Source: Glycomyces amatae (lineage in GTDB: Bacteria; Actinomycetota; Actinomycetes; Mycobacteriales; Micromonosporaceae). Taken from it: 64,000 nucleotides of DNA. Positions 7,951 through 16,373 of this stretch are shown here, piece by piece; position 1 is the stretch's first letter, and each line of letters begins with the position of its first letter. The position numbers and the translations under genes were made by a program. Where the stretch lies: assembly GCF_020991375.1 (NCBI RefSeq), contig NZ_JAJLQZ010000009.1, forward strand, positions 62,001 to 126,000, written 5' to 3'. A model generated the notes under the pieces. That model was not told the DNA's origin and did not search any database. It saw only the letters and a program-made list of their open reading frames with translations.

Positions 7951-8787
7951 ATGCTGAGACAGGTCGCGGAGGGCGTGCTGACCCACCAGAGCGAGTTGCT
8001 CGAGAACAACGCCGTTGTGGTGCAGGGCCGGACCGGCGCGCTGCTCGTCGACCCCGGACTCACCGAGTCCGAGATGACCTGTCTCGCGGACGACCTCCGC
8101 GCACTGGGTCAGCCTGTCGCGGCGGGCTTCGCGACGCATCCCGACTGGGACCACGTGCTCTGGCACCCAGCCTTCGGCGAAGCGCCCCGCTACGGCACCG
8201 CCCGGTGCGCGGCGCGGATGCGGGAGGTGCGGTCGGACGCGGACTGGCGGGCGCGCGCCGCCGAGGGGCTGCCGCCGGAGATCGCCGAGGAGACGCCGCT
8301 CGACCTGTTCGGCCTCATCACCGGTCTGCCCTCCGGGACGGAGCAGCTGCCATGGGACGGTCCGGAAGTCCGGATCATCGAGCACCCCGCCCACGCCCCG
8401 GGCCATGCGGCGCTGCTCGTCCCGGAGCGCGGTGTGCTCGTCGCAGGGGACATGCTCTCGGACGTGCTGGTGCCGAACCTCGACGAGTTGAACGAGACCA
8501 ACGACCCGATCGGGGAGTACCTCGTCGGGCTGCGGCTGCTCGAGGACGCGGCGGACAGCGTCGAAGTCCTCGTCCCCGGCCACGGGTCGGTCGGCGGCGC
8601 CGCCGAGATGCGCGCACGGATCGAGCAGGACCGCGCGTACGTGCTCGCCTTGCGCGAAGGCCGTGTTCCCCGCGATCCGAGGGTCGGCCCGACGGCCAAA
8701 CCCGGCTGGGAGTGGACGACCGACATATCCGCTGAGCAGGTCCGGCGCCTCGCCGAGAGAAGCGAGCGCGGCGGCACATCCGGTTAA
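7951..8787 (+). CDS. MBL-fold metallohydrolase with atypical metal motif
   Basis: A 278-residue metallo-beta-lactamase-fold protein. The first metal motif reads HPDWDH (63-68) where the family consensus is HxHxDH, so the second histidine is replaced by aspartate. Later ligands are present: GHAALLVPE, VAGDMLSD and VPGHGS. The substitution suggests altered metal content. A GGAGAAG site precedes the ATG. It follows a DHFR-family remnant and meets the DUF222 gene with a 4-base 3' overlap. The substrate is unknown; glyoxalase II-like or lactonase-like hydrolysis are the usual family roles. Confidence 0.8.
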   Translation: MLRQVAEGVLTHQSELLENNAVVVQGRTGALLVDPGLTESEMTCLADDLRALGQPVAAGFATHPDWDHVLWHPAFGEAPRYGTARCAARMREVRSDADWRARAAEGLPPEIAEETPLDLFGLITGLPSGTEQLPWDGPEVRIIEHPAHAPGHAALLVPERGVLVAGDMLSDVLVPNLDELNETNDPIGEYLVGLRLLEDAADSVEVLVPGHGSVGGAAEMRARIEQDRAYVLALREGRVPRDPRVGPTAKPGWEWTTDISAEQVRRLAERSERGGTSG

Positions 8788-11222
8788 CGGTCGGCTCGTG
8801 AAGCGGTCGAGGTCCGTGCTCTGAGAAACGGCGCGGTGGCATGCGAGGCCGGGAGCGCTGTTGCTCGGTCAGGGCGGTAGCGGGATTGCCGTGTTCTGGT
8901 CCGGCGACACCGGCGGTCGGAGCGGGCGTCGACCGAGGGGCGACCGCTGCCCGGCATGGATGCTGCGGCCTTGGAGCAGTAAAGGGATCCCTTTTCAAGC
9001 GGGCGGCGACGGTGGGATGATCGCGCACCGGTAGAGACTTCGGCTCTGGGCTCGTGGCGGTTCGCAGTCAGAGCAATCGGCGACGAAGGCGTGGTCGATG
9101 TCGGGCAGAGTCTGCGGCTTCGGGGTGAGGCGGCGCGCGTGGTCAGGGCGGGCGGCGATGAAGAGAGGGTCGCTCTCAAGGTGGTGCTTCGGCCTTGGCG
9201 TGGCGGGCCGTTCGCGGTTCGGGCGGGCGGCGATGAAGGGGTGGTGGTGTACGGGGCGGGGCTTTCGGCTTTGGGGTGGTGGAGGGGCGCTCTCAGTGCG
9301 GGCGGCGATGACGGGGCGATCGTTGGCTGGGGCGGGGTTTCGGGTTTGGGGTGTGGGCATGCTGGAGGGCCCGGCCCCTGTCGGGGTTCGGGCTGCGGGC
9401 CGTGCGTGTGGTGTGGCCTCGCGTCCCCCAGCAGTCGCCTGCTGGGGCGGGGTAAGAAGGGTGGTTCGCCGTAGTCGATGGGCCCGATCGGCCCGGCTGG
9501 GACCACTGGCTTGACCGGCCTGACCGTCCTGGCCGTGGTGGCGGTTCCCGCGAGGGCGGGCTCCCTTGGTGACGATGCTTCGGCTTCGGCTGTCGGTGCG
9601 GCCGGAGGCGTCGGTGTGGTGGCCGGGGCCTGCTCACTGTGATCGCTGCGGTCGGCACTGCCGCCGGTGGTGAATCGTGCTCGTGCTTTGGCCCTGGCTT
9701 CGCGTATGGCGGCCCGGGCGCGGTCGCGTTCGATCATTTCGGCGTGGCCGTCGAGGTCGGGTTGCAGCGTCTCGGACCATTCGGTCCGGTAGAGGCCGGT
9801 GGGGAACAGGTCCCAGCCGGAGTCGGCGTGTTCGGTGTCCATGTCGGTGTCGGTGCGCCAGTCCGCGCACCCGCACCCGGTGGTGTCGCCCCCGCCCCCA
9901 CTGCTGTTGCGGCCGTGCGCCTCAGCGTCGGCACCAGCACCAACACCAGCACCGACACCAGTGCCAGTGGTGTCGGTGGTGTGGTGGTCGTGGTGGGTGA
10001 TGATGGCCCGCCCGGGGCCGGTCTTGGTGACGGTCCAGCCGGGGGTGTGGAGGCGGCCGTGGTGGAACCGGCACACCAGGATCAGGTTCGCCGCCTCCGT
10101 AGGGCCGCCGTCAGCCCAGTGCACGATGTGGTGGGCTTCGGTCCAGGCGACGGGCCGGTCGCAGCCGTGCCAGGCGCACCCTGCGGGCTGTTCAAGCTCA
10201 AGTTTCCGCCGCAGGGCCACATTCGGGAGGCGCAGGGCGCGGCCGAGTTCGACCGCTTCGCCGGACTCGTAGTCGAACACGCTGGGGATGGCCAGGGTCT
10301 CGCAGGCCAGGAGCCGGGCCTGGGCGAGCGAGATCGGGTCGCCGTCCAGCAGGGGCACCCGCCCGGTGTCCTCCCCGCGCAGGGTCGCGATGTCCACGGT
10401 CAGGTTCAGGGTGGCGGTGTGTCCGTGCCGGGTGGCGGCTTCGGGGGAGGATCCGTACCCGGCGAGGAGCTGGTGGAGGGCTTCGGCGTGCCGGTTGGCT
10501 TGCGGGGGCAGGACCCCGTCGCCGTCTTCTTCGTCTTGGCGGGGTGGTGGGCAGGCGGTCTTGAGGTACTTGTCGAGGAGCCTGCCGGTGGTGGCGGTGA
10601 GCTCGGCTTCGAGGTGCCACATGCCGTTGCCGGTCTCGACCAGGTCGAGCCGCTGGAGGGACTGCTCCCCGAGCGCATCCAAGAGTTCCGATTCCTCGGC
10701 GATGGTCGCCCACAGCCCCTCGAGGTGACGCTGGAGGTCTTTGAAGGGCGCGTGCTGGCAGTACTGGGCCACCATCGCCTCAGGCGTCGCGCACTCCACG
10801 ACAGGGTCGAAGGGGGAGGGGACGGGTGCCCGGAACGGGGTGCGGGCGAACAGGCGCATCGCTGGGGTCTGGTCGAGTTGCCGGACGGCGTAGGCGACCT
10901 GATCGATCCGCGCCCGGCCCGACGTAGCAGCCTCGGTGAGGATCCGGAACTTGCCCGAGAGGCGGGCGATCGCGGCGATCGCTCCGGCGGTGTTGAACGT
11001 GAAGTCGAACTGCGACAGCAGCAGATCCCGCAGCGCCGAGAACCCGAAGGCCGAGCGGTGGAGGTTCCGGTGCTTCATGTCGATCACGGCGGCGAGCACC
11101 TGGGCGTGGAAGGCATTGATACCGGCGGCCGCTGTATCGAGGGTGGCGCGCAGTTCCCTGGCTTGGGCGGCGCGGTCGGTGCCGATGAGAGAGGGAGCAT
11201 CCGCGGTGGTGGTGGTGTTCAT
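8784..11222 (-). CDS. DUF222 domain HNH endonuclease (13E12 repeat family)
   Basis: An 812-residue protein. The N-terminal 320 residues form the DUF222 helical domain found in actinobacterial 13E12 elements. An HNH nuclease domain follows, with GCAWHGCDRP, the catalytic HHIVHW at about 364-369, and LVCRFHHGRLH. The last 400 residues are low-complexity (Gly/Asp-rich, then Pro/Ser/Ala-rich) and contain degenerate 25-residue tandem repeats encoded by 75-bp DNA repeats. This C-terminus is much longer than in typical members (400-500 residues) and all three frames stay open there, so the true end may have shifted by frameshift. The start has GGGAGGCG upstream. Such genes are mobile and multicopy in actinobacteria; their biological role is not established. 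Confidence 0.85.
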   Translation of the reverse strand: MNTTTTADAPSLIGTDRAAQARELRATLDTAAAGINAFHAQVLAAVIDMKHRNLHRSAFGFSALRDLLLSQFDFTFNTAGAIAAIARLSGKFRILTEAATSGRARIDQVAYAVRQLDQTPAMRLFARTPFRAPVPSPFDPVVECATPEAMVAQYCQHAPFKDLQRHLEGLWATIAEESELLDALGEQSLQRLDLVETGNGMWHLEAELTATTGRLLDKYLKTACPPPRQDEEDGDGVLPPQANRHAEALHQLLAGYGSSPEAATRHGHTATLNLTVDIATLRGEDTGRVPLLDGDPISLAQARLLACETLAIPSVFDYESGEAVELGRALRLPNVALRRKLELEQPAGCAWHGCDRPVAWTEAHHIVHWADGGPTEAANLILVCRFHHGRLHTPGWTVTKTGPGRAIITHHDHHTTDTTGTGVGAGVGAGADAEAHGRNSSGGGGDTTGCGCADWRTDTDMDTEHADSGWDLFPTGLYRTEWSETLQPDLDGHAEMIERDRARAAIREARAKARARFTTGGSADRSDHSEQAPATTPTPPAAPTAEAEASSPREPALAGTATTARTVRPVKPVVPAGPIGPIDYGEPPFLPRPSRRLLGDARPHHTHGPQPEPRQGPGPPACPHPKPETPPQPTIAPSSPPALRAPLHHPKAESPAPYTTTPSSPPARTANGPPRQGRSTTLRATLSSSPPALTTRAASPRSRRLCPTSTTPSSPIALTANRHEPRAEVSTGARSSHRRRPLEKGSLYCSKAAASMPGSGRPSVDARSDRRCRRTRTRQSRYRPDRATALPASHATAPFLRARTSTASRADR
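8997..9335. repeat. Degenerate 75-bp tandem repeats inside the DUF222 gene
   Basis: A GGCGGCGATG-like core recurs at about 9003, 9078, 9153, 9228 and 9303, a period of 75 bases (one step is 74). The repeats are in phase with codons, giving 25-residue units whose core reads SSPPAL in the annotated frame and FIAARP in the next frame. Conservation is higher towards the centre of the array. Confidence 0.75.
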
Positions 11223-11676
11223 CGGGGACTCGCCTCCCTTCGGCAGTGCCGCTGTTCTCGAATGTGTTCTCAGTTGTCGTTCCTTCGTACTCCATCAAGT
11301 GTGACAGGACGACTCCGGACTATCATCGGTCGAAGGTATGAAAAACCGCCCGATCACCCCTAACTTTCGTCAGGGTCCCCTGCGGCCCAACACGAACCAC
11401 CACCCCCACCGCACCCCGATTACCGCGGCCAGACGCCCGCCACCCCACCCCGGGCACCCACCCACCTCTTCGTCGCCGCCCGCTCTCACACCGACCCACC
11501 CCCACCCGCCACCCGGACACGACGCCTAGACCCAAAGGGCCACTCCTTCGTTTCCGTCTTCGCCTTGGGGGACATGCCGTCTCGTCGACCTCCGGAGATC
11601 GGCATCCGGCTCTCGGCCTCCACCGGCGCGAAACCTCGGGAAGCGCGTGAACCGCCCGTGACCGTATGATTGCCCG
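11223..11676. other. Divergent intergenic region between DUF222 and NACHT genes
   Basis: It contains the upstream region of the DUF222 gene (11223-11340, less GC-rich, with TTGATG on the minus strand) and the -10 element of the NACHT gene at its right edge. A 63-codon frame from 11338 is rich in Pro, His and Thr with no ribosome site and is not supported. No hairpin terminator or RNA gene was seen. Confidence 0.45.
11665..11670 (+). promoter_or_regulatory. -10 element TATGAT of a leaderless promoter
   Basis: TATGAT ends 6 bases before the NACHT gene ATG at 11677, and no ribosome site lies between them. Transcription would begin at the A of the start codon. No good -35 box is visible. Confidence 0.55.
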
Positions 11677-13962
11677 ATGCCCACCCCTTTCGGTTTAATG
11701 CTGCGAGAGCTGCGGTTGCGAGCGAACCTCAAACAGCAGCAGCTCGCCGACAAGTCCGGGGTGGCCGTCCGCACGATCGGCCGGTACGAGACCAGCGCGC
11801 GCAGCACCCCGAAGGCCGACACCGTCGAACTCCTCGCCAGGGCACTCGACCTGGCGCCGCACGAGTTCACCGCGCTGTCGGCGGCCGCCGGGTTCCCCGT
11901 CCGCCAGGCCGAGCCGCCCGCCGGCGCACCCCTGGGGCGGTTCGAGGCCCGGCTGGTGGAGGCGGCCGGGCAGCTCGCCGCCGAGGTGGCCTCGCGCTGG
12001 CGGCGCGAGGAGGAGCAGCGCAAGGTCCACAACGCGCCGCTGCCGGTGGGCTGGCGGACCTCCGCGGAGCTGTCCGACCACTGGGAGAACGTCGTCGCCG
12101 CGACCGGCGAGGCGCCGCGCCCCATGGACCTGGACTCCCGCCTGGAGCAGGTCGTCGACGTCTACCGGAGCGTCCCCTCCCGCCGCCTCGTCGTCACCGG
12201 CGGCGCCGGATCGGGCAAGACCGTCCTCGCGTTGCGGCTCGTCATGGGGCTCCTGGCGATCCGCGAGGCCGACGGCGCCGTCCCGGTGATCCTCGGCCTG
12301 GAGTCGTGGCACCCCGGGACCGACCTGCGCGCCTGGATCACCGCCCGGCTCCTGCGCGACCACCCCGGCCTCGCCGCGCCGCTCCCCGACGGGACCACGC
12401 TCGCCGCCGCCCTCGTCGAGCACGACCTCGTCCTCCCGGTCCTCGACGGCTTCGACGAGATCGCCCCCGGCCTCCAGGTCGACGCGCTCGCCCGGCTCGA
12501 CGACGCCTCGCGGATGCCGCTGGTGCTCACCAGCCGCACCGAGGAGTACCGGGCGACCGTGGCGGCGACGAAGCCGCTCACCGGCGCCCCCTGCGTCGAA
12601 CTGGAGCGCCTTTCCACCGACGACCTCGCCGAGTACCTGCGCCGCACCGCCCGCAAATCCGGCCAGGGCGTCCCGCTGTGGCAGCCGGTCCTCGACGAGA
12701 TGCGCCGCGAGCCCCGCACGCCCGCGGGCGAAGTGCTCGCCGCGGTGCTCGCGACCCCGCTGATGCTCGTCCTGGCCCGGACCGTCTACAGCGACATGCC
12801 GAACCGCGACCCGACCGAACTGCTCGACGCGGAGCGCTTCCCCACCCCCGAGTCGGTCGAGGCGCACCTGATGGAGCGGCTCGTCCCCGCGGCCTACCGC
12901 CGCCGGACCGAGGACCGCCGCTTCGAACCGGACCGCGCCCGGCGCTGGCTCGGCCACCTCGCCCGCCACCTCGAATGGCTCGGCAGGCACGACCTCGCCT
13001 GGTGGGAGCTGGGGGCCTCCATGCGCCGCCTCGCCCGGACCGCGGTGATGGCGCTCGCGGTGGGCACGGTGTTCACGCTGCTCGACACGGGCACGGTCGC
13101 CCTCATGTCGGGCATCGGCCGCCCGCTCGATCTCGCCCTGGCCGCCGCCGTCGACTTCGCCGCGGGCACCGCCTTCGCGGTCGCGCACACGCTCCTCTCC
13201 GGGCGCGACGGCCGCGCGCCCGCGCCCTCGGGCGTGCGGATCCGCTTCGGCGGCGCGCGCACCGGCGGGCGCGGGGGCCTCAAGCGCCGGTTCAGGATCG
13301 GCTTCACCGCCGGGTTCCTGCTCGCCGCGGCCGCGATCGCCGCCCGCGACCTCTTCCAGGGCGTCGTCTTCCAGCTGCCGCCCGGGTTCACGGCCACGGT
13401 CCTGGCCGCCGACGTAGTCGTCTTCGGCGGATCGGTCGGCCTTGCTACCGGGGCCACCTACGTCCTGCTGTCGCTGTGGGAGCGGCCCCTCGACTTCGCG
13501 TCCGTGCGCGGCCCCGCCGACCTCCTGCGGGCCTGCCGGAGGACGGCCCTGGCGCAGGCGCTCGTCTTCGCGCCCGTGCTCGCCGTCGTCGTCCCCGGCA
13601 CCGGCTGGGCCGTGGTCCAAGTGCTGCAAGCACTCCCGCCCGCGTTCGGCGCATGGCACTGGGAGCTCGAGTTCGGGCTCCTCATCGGCGCGTACGCCGC
13701 GACCATGGGCCCGATCGGCTACGTGCTCGCCCTGACGGCATGGGGCCGGTGGCTCGTCTTCGGCCGCCTCTGGCTCCCGCTCACCGGGCGGCTCCCGTGG
13801 GCGGTGCCCGCCTTCCTGGACGACGCCTACCGGCGCGGCGTGCTCCGCCGGGCCGGCGTCGTCTACCAGTTCCGCCACGCGCGGCTCCAGCGCCACCTGG
13901 CCGAGGCCCGCCCCGAGCCCGCGCAGCCCCTGGCAGCGCCATCGGACATCGATGACCGATGA
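11677..13962 (+). CDS. XRE-family HTH / NACHT NTPase with C-terminal transmembrane domain
   Basis: A 761-residue three-part protein. Residues 1-65 are an XRE helix-turn-helix (QQQLADKSGVAVRTIGRYE). The NACHT-type STAND NTPase has Walker A GGAGSGKT (175-182) and Walker B VLDGFDE (D257-E261), followed by a sensor-like LTSRTEEY. After a helical region, about six hydrophobic helices span residues 450-705. The end (VYQFRHARLQRHL) is the motif that closes many actinobacterial members of this family. Bacterial NACHT proteins include antiphage sensors, but the cellular role of XRE-NACHT-TM proteins is not established. It stands alone and appears to be translated from a leaderless transcript. Confidence 0.85.
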   Translation: MPTPFGLMLRELRLRANLKQQQLADKSGVAVRTIGRYETSARSTPKADTVELLARALDLAPHEFTALSAAAGFPVRQAEPPAGAPLGRFEARLVEAAGQLAAEVASRWRREEEQRKVHNAPLPVGWRTSAELSDHWENVVAATGEAPRPMDLDSRLEQVVDVYRSVPSRRLVVTGGAGSGKTVLALRLVMGLLAIREADGAVPVILGLESWHPGTDLRAWITARLLRDHPGLAAPLPDGTTLAAALVEHDLVLPVLDGFDEIAPGLQVDALARLDDASRMPLVLTSRTEEYRATVAATKPLTGAPCVELERLSTDDLAEYLRRTARKSGQGVPLWQPVLDEMRREPRTPAGEVLAAVLATPLMLVLARTVYSDMPNRDPTELLDAERFPTPESVEAHLMERLVPAAYRRRTEDRRFEPDRARRWLGHLARHLEWLGRHDLAWWELGASMRRLARTAVMALAVGTVFTLLDTGTVALMSGIGRPLDLALAAAVDFAAGTAFAVAHTLLSGRDGRAPAPSGVRIRFGGARTGGRGGLKRRFRIGFTAGFLLAAAAIAARDLFQGVVFQLPPGFTATVLAADVVVFGGSVGLATGATYVLLSLWERPLDFASVRGPADLLRACRRTALAQALVFAPVLAVVVPGTGWAVVQVLQALPPAFGAWHWELEFGLLIGAYAATMGPIGYVLALTAWGRWLVFGRLWLPLTGRLPWAVPAFLDDAYRRGVLRRAGVVYQFRHARLQRHLAEARPEPAQPLAAPSDIDDR

Positions 13963-14103
13963 GTGACCGGTTCGTGATCGTTGCAGGGACGATCCTCCGA
14001 GCCCACGATCGAGAGATCGACCCCGCCGAGATCCGGCGGGCAGGGCGCGGACCGGCCAGGGGCGCAAGCGCACCGGCGGTCCGCGGTCACGGAAGGAGCC
14101 GAC

Positions 14104-15222
14104 ATGACAGGGAAATGCACGCGGTGGCTCGCGGCGGTCGCACTCGCGATCGCGGTGGTGCTGCCGGCCGCACCGGCGCAGGCCCAGGACCACGACGAGA
14201 CGCAGGCCCTGCTCGACCTGTACCTGGGCCAGGGCGGCCCCGGCGCGGGCCTCCACGCCGGAGACGAGACCGGCTCCTGGACGCTGAGCAGCGGCACGGC
14301 CGTGATCTTCCAGAACCGCGCGCTGACCGCGGACGACCACTTCCGCATCGCGAGCCAGACCAAGACCTTCACCGCCGCGGTCGTGCTGCAACTGGTCGAC
14401 GAGGGCCTGGTCGACCTCGACGCCCCGATCGGCCAGTACCTGCCGGGCGTGGTCGACAACGCCGACTACGACGGGAACGCCATCTCGGTGCGCCAGATCC
14501 TCCAGCACACCAGCGGGATCGCGCGCGACGCGGTCGGCGCCGCGGCCGAGCCGGACGGCGGCTACACCCTCGGCGAGCTGGTCCGCGCGGGCCTGGCCCA
14601 GGCGCCGCAGTTCGCGCCCGGGACGGACTGGGGCTACTCGAACGTCAACTACCACCTGGCGGGCCTGCTGATCGAGGAGCTCACCGGGCAGACGGTCGGC
14701 GAGGCGGTCACCGAGCGGATCATCGAACCGCTGGGCCTGACCGGCACCTCGTACCCGGTCCCCGACGACGGGACGCTCCCGGGCCCGTACCTGCCCGGGT
14801 ACTCCGGCGGTCGCCTCGGCCCGTTCTTCTTCTGGATCGACGTGACCTTCAACCAGGACATGTCGTTCAACGGCCCGGCCGGTTCGATGACCTCGACCCT
14901 GCGCGACCTCGTCGCGTTCGACCAGGCGCTCCTGGCCGGCGAGGTCGTGTCCCCCGCGTCGCTCGCCGAGATGCGCACCACCGTGCCCTCCACCGCGTAC
15001 GGCGCGGACTACGGCCTCGGCTTCATGCGCTGGGAGCTCTCGTGCGGCGGCGAGGCGTGGGGCCACGCCGGGAACCTCGGCACCGGCCACTCCTCGATCA
15101 CGATGGTCACCGAGGACGGCCGCTTCGCCTCCATGGTGACCAACGCGTGGGCCTCCAGCGAGCCGACGCTGAGCCGGGTCGACCTGCTCGACGCCGCGCT
15201 CTGCGAAGAGGCGACGCCGTGA
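14104..15222 (+). CDS. Secreted serine hydrolase, beta-lactamase class C / DD-peptidase family
   Basis: A 372-residue exported penicillin-binding-like hydrolase. A signal peptide covers about residues 1-28 (basic start, hydrophobic core, cleavage near AQA). Catalytic motifs are all present: SxxK as S84-Q-T-K87, YxN as Y178-S-N180, and HAG at 321-323 replacing KTG. HAG is usual for D-alanyl-D-alanine carboxypeptidase and esterase-like members. The ATG at 14104 follows GGAAGGAG. A GTGA overlap couples it to a secreted esterase, suggesting the two enzymes work together outside the membrane. It may hydrolyse D-Ala peptides or an ester or lactam; the substrate is open. Confidence 0.88.
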   Translation: MTGKCTRWLAAVALAIAVVLPAAPAQAQDHDETQALLDLYLGQGGPGAGLHAGDETGSWTLSSGTAVIFQNRALTADDHFRIASQTKTFTAAVVLQLVDEGLVDLDAPIGQYLPGVVDNADYDGNAISVRQILQHTSGIARDAVGAAAEPDGGYTLGELVRAGLAQAPQFAPGTDWGYSNVNYHLAGLLIEELTGQTVGEAVTERIIEPLGLTGTSYPVPDDGTLPGPYLPGYSGGRLGPFFFWIDVTFNQDMSFNGPAGSMTSTLRDLVAFDQALLAGEVVSPASLAEMRTTVPSTAYGADYGLGFMRWELSCGGEAWGHAGNLGTGHSSITMVTEDGRFASMVTNAWASSEPTLSRVDLLDAALCEEATP

Positions 15223-16292
15223 CCCGCCGGGCGCGGGCGCTGGCCCTGGTCGCCGCGCTGGCGGGCGCGGCGGTGGCCGGGGGCGTGGCGGCCCCCGCGG
15301 CGACCGCGGCCCCGGCACCGCCGCAGCTCGCGGACGCCCACGGGCTCACCGTGATCGCGCAGCCGGAGTGGGCCGAGGGCTCGGACCGCACGTTCACCTT
15401 CACGGTGGGCACCGAGGAGGTCCCGGCGTACCCGGTGATGCCGGGCCAGGTCTCGGGCGAGCACGTGGTCATGGTGACGCTCCCCGAGGGCTACGACGGC
15501 GGCACCGAGTACCCCGTGCACTACACGCTCCACGGCGGCGGCGACTACCCGGACGCCCCGTGGCTCAGGGACGTCGTCGAGGAGGCCACCGCCGACGAGC
15601 CGTTGATCACCGTGGCCCCCAACGGCGGCGGCCGCGGCTGGTACACCGACTGGGTCTACCCGGGCGGGCTCGGCGCCCAGAACTGGGAGACGTTCCACCT
15701 GGAGCAGCTCATCCCGTTCATCGACGCCAACCTGGCGACCGTCGAGGGCAGGGAGGGCCGGGCGGTCTCGGGGCACTCGATGGGCGGCTTCGGCGCCTTC
15801 GGGTACGCCGAGCGGCGGCCGGACCTGTTCGGCTACGTCGGCAGCTTCTCCGGCGGGCTCGACCTGCTCAACCAGGAGATGCGCGCCGCGGTGCTGGGCT
15901 CGACGCAGCTGGCGGCCTACGGGACCCCGACGGTCGCGCTCGACGCGGTCTTCGGGACGCCGATCTGGCCGTTCGACGGCACCTGGAACCGCCTCAGCCC
16001 CGCGCAGCACGTCGAGTCGCTGCGCGGCATGGGCGTCGCGCTGTACGTGGGCGACGGCGGGGACCTCACGGTGAACCCGGTCCAGGCGATCGTGGAGAAC
16101 CGGGCCCGCGTCATGGCCGTGGTGACCGCCGACCACCTCGACGCCGCCGGGATCCCGCACGAGTTCCTCGACTACGGCGACGGCTCCTCGTGGGCGCCCG
16201 GCTGCACCGGCAAGCACGCGCAGCTGCCCTGCCTCAGGGCCGACATGCACCACTTCGTCTCACTGATCATGGACGAGCTGGAGCACCCCTGA
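15219..16292 (+). CDS. Secreted esterase, alpha/beta-hydrolase fold (esterase D/feruloyl esterase-like)
   Basis: A 357-residue exported hydrolase whose GTG start overlaps the stop of the upstream serine hydrolase (GTGA), so the two are translationally coupled. The first 33 residues are an alanine-rich signal peptide. The nucleophile elbow GHSMGGFGAFG places the catalytic Ser at residue 187, and an oxyanion region (YTLHGGGDYPD) lies ahead of it. The acid and histidine are probably in the C-terminal segments VGDGGD and DMHHF. This is the architecture of the PF00756 putative esterase family, which includes trehalose mycolyltransferases and feruloyl esterases. The substrate is unknown. A strong hairpin ends the operon. 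Confidence 0.85.
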   Translation: MTRRARALALVAALAGAAVAGGVAAPAATAAPAPPQLADAHGLTVIAQPEWAEGSDRTFTFTVGTEEVPAYPVMPGQVSGEHVVMVTLPEGYDGGTEYPVHYTLHGGGDYPDAPWLRDVVEEATADEPLITVAPNGGGRGWYTDWVYPGGLGAQNWETFHLEQLIPFIDANLATVEGREGRAVSGHSMGGFGAFGYAERRPDLFGYVGSFSGGLDLLNQEMRAAVLGSTQLAAYGTPTVALDAVFGTPIWPFDGTWNRLSPAQHVESLRGMGVALYVGDGGDLTVNPVQAIVENRARVMAVVTADHLDAAGIPHEFLDYGDGSSWAPGCTGKHAQLPCLRADMHHFVSLIMDELEHP

Positions 16293-16296
16293 AACC

Positions 16297-16334
16297 CGGT
16301 GCGGTACGGCGTCCGACATCGCCGTGCCGCACCG
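16297..16334 (+). terminator. Hairpin terminator after the esterase gene
   Basis: A 15-bp stem (16297-16311 with 16320-16334, one G-U pair) encloses an 8-nt loop, five bases after the esterase stop codon. A second G/C hairpin (CCCCCGCC with GGCGGGGG) lies just downstream, ahead of the next gene. Confidence 0.55.
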
Positions 16335-16373
16335 TCCCCCCGCCGGTGGGGCGGGGGAGATTGCGAGACCCTC

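Noticed and set aside
11250-11275. Possible LexA/SOS box (TCGAATGTGTTCTC-like) upstream of the DUF222 gene
   Set aside because: The half-sites are not the correct distance apart and the second half is not GTTCG; match to the actinobacterial consensus is poor.
11338-11529. 63-codon ORF upstream of the NACHT gene
   Set aside because: Composition is Pro/His/Thr-rich, no ribosome site, no recognisable domain, and it lies in a divergent promoter region.
11695-15318. Minus-strand frame of 1207 codons opposite the NACHT and serine hydrolase genes
   Set aside because: It is the mirror of GC-rich third positions; the + strand proteins contain Walker, SxxK and membrane motifs.
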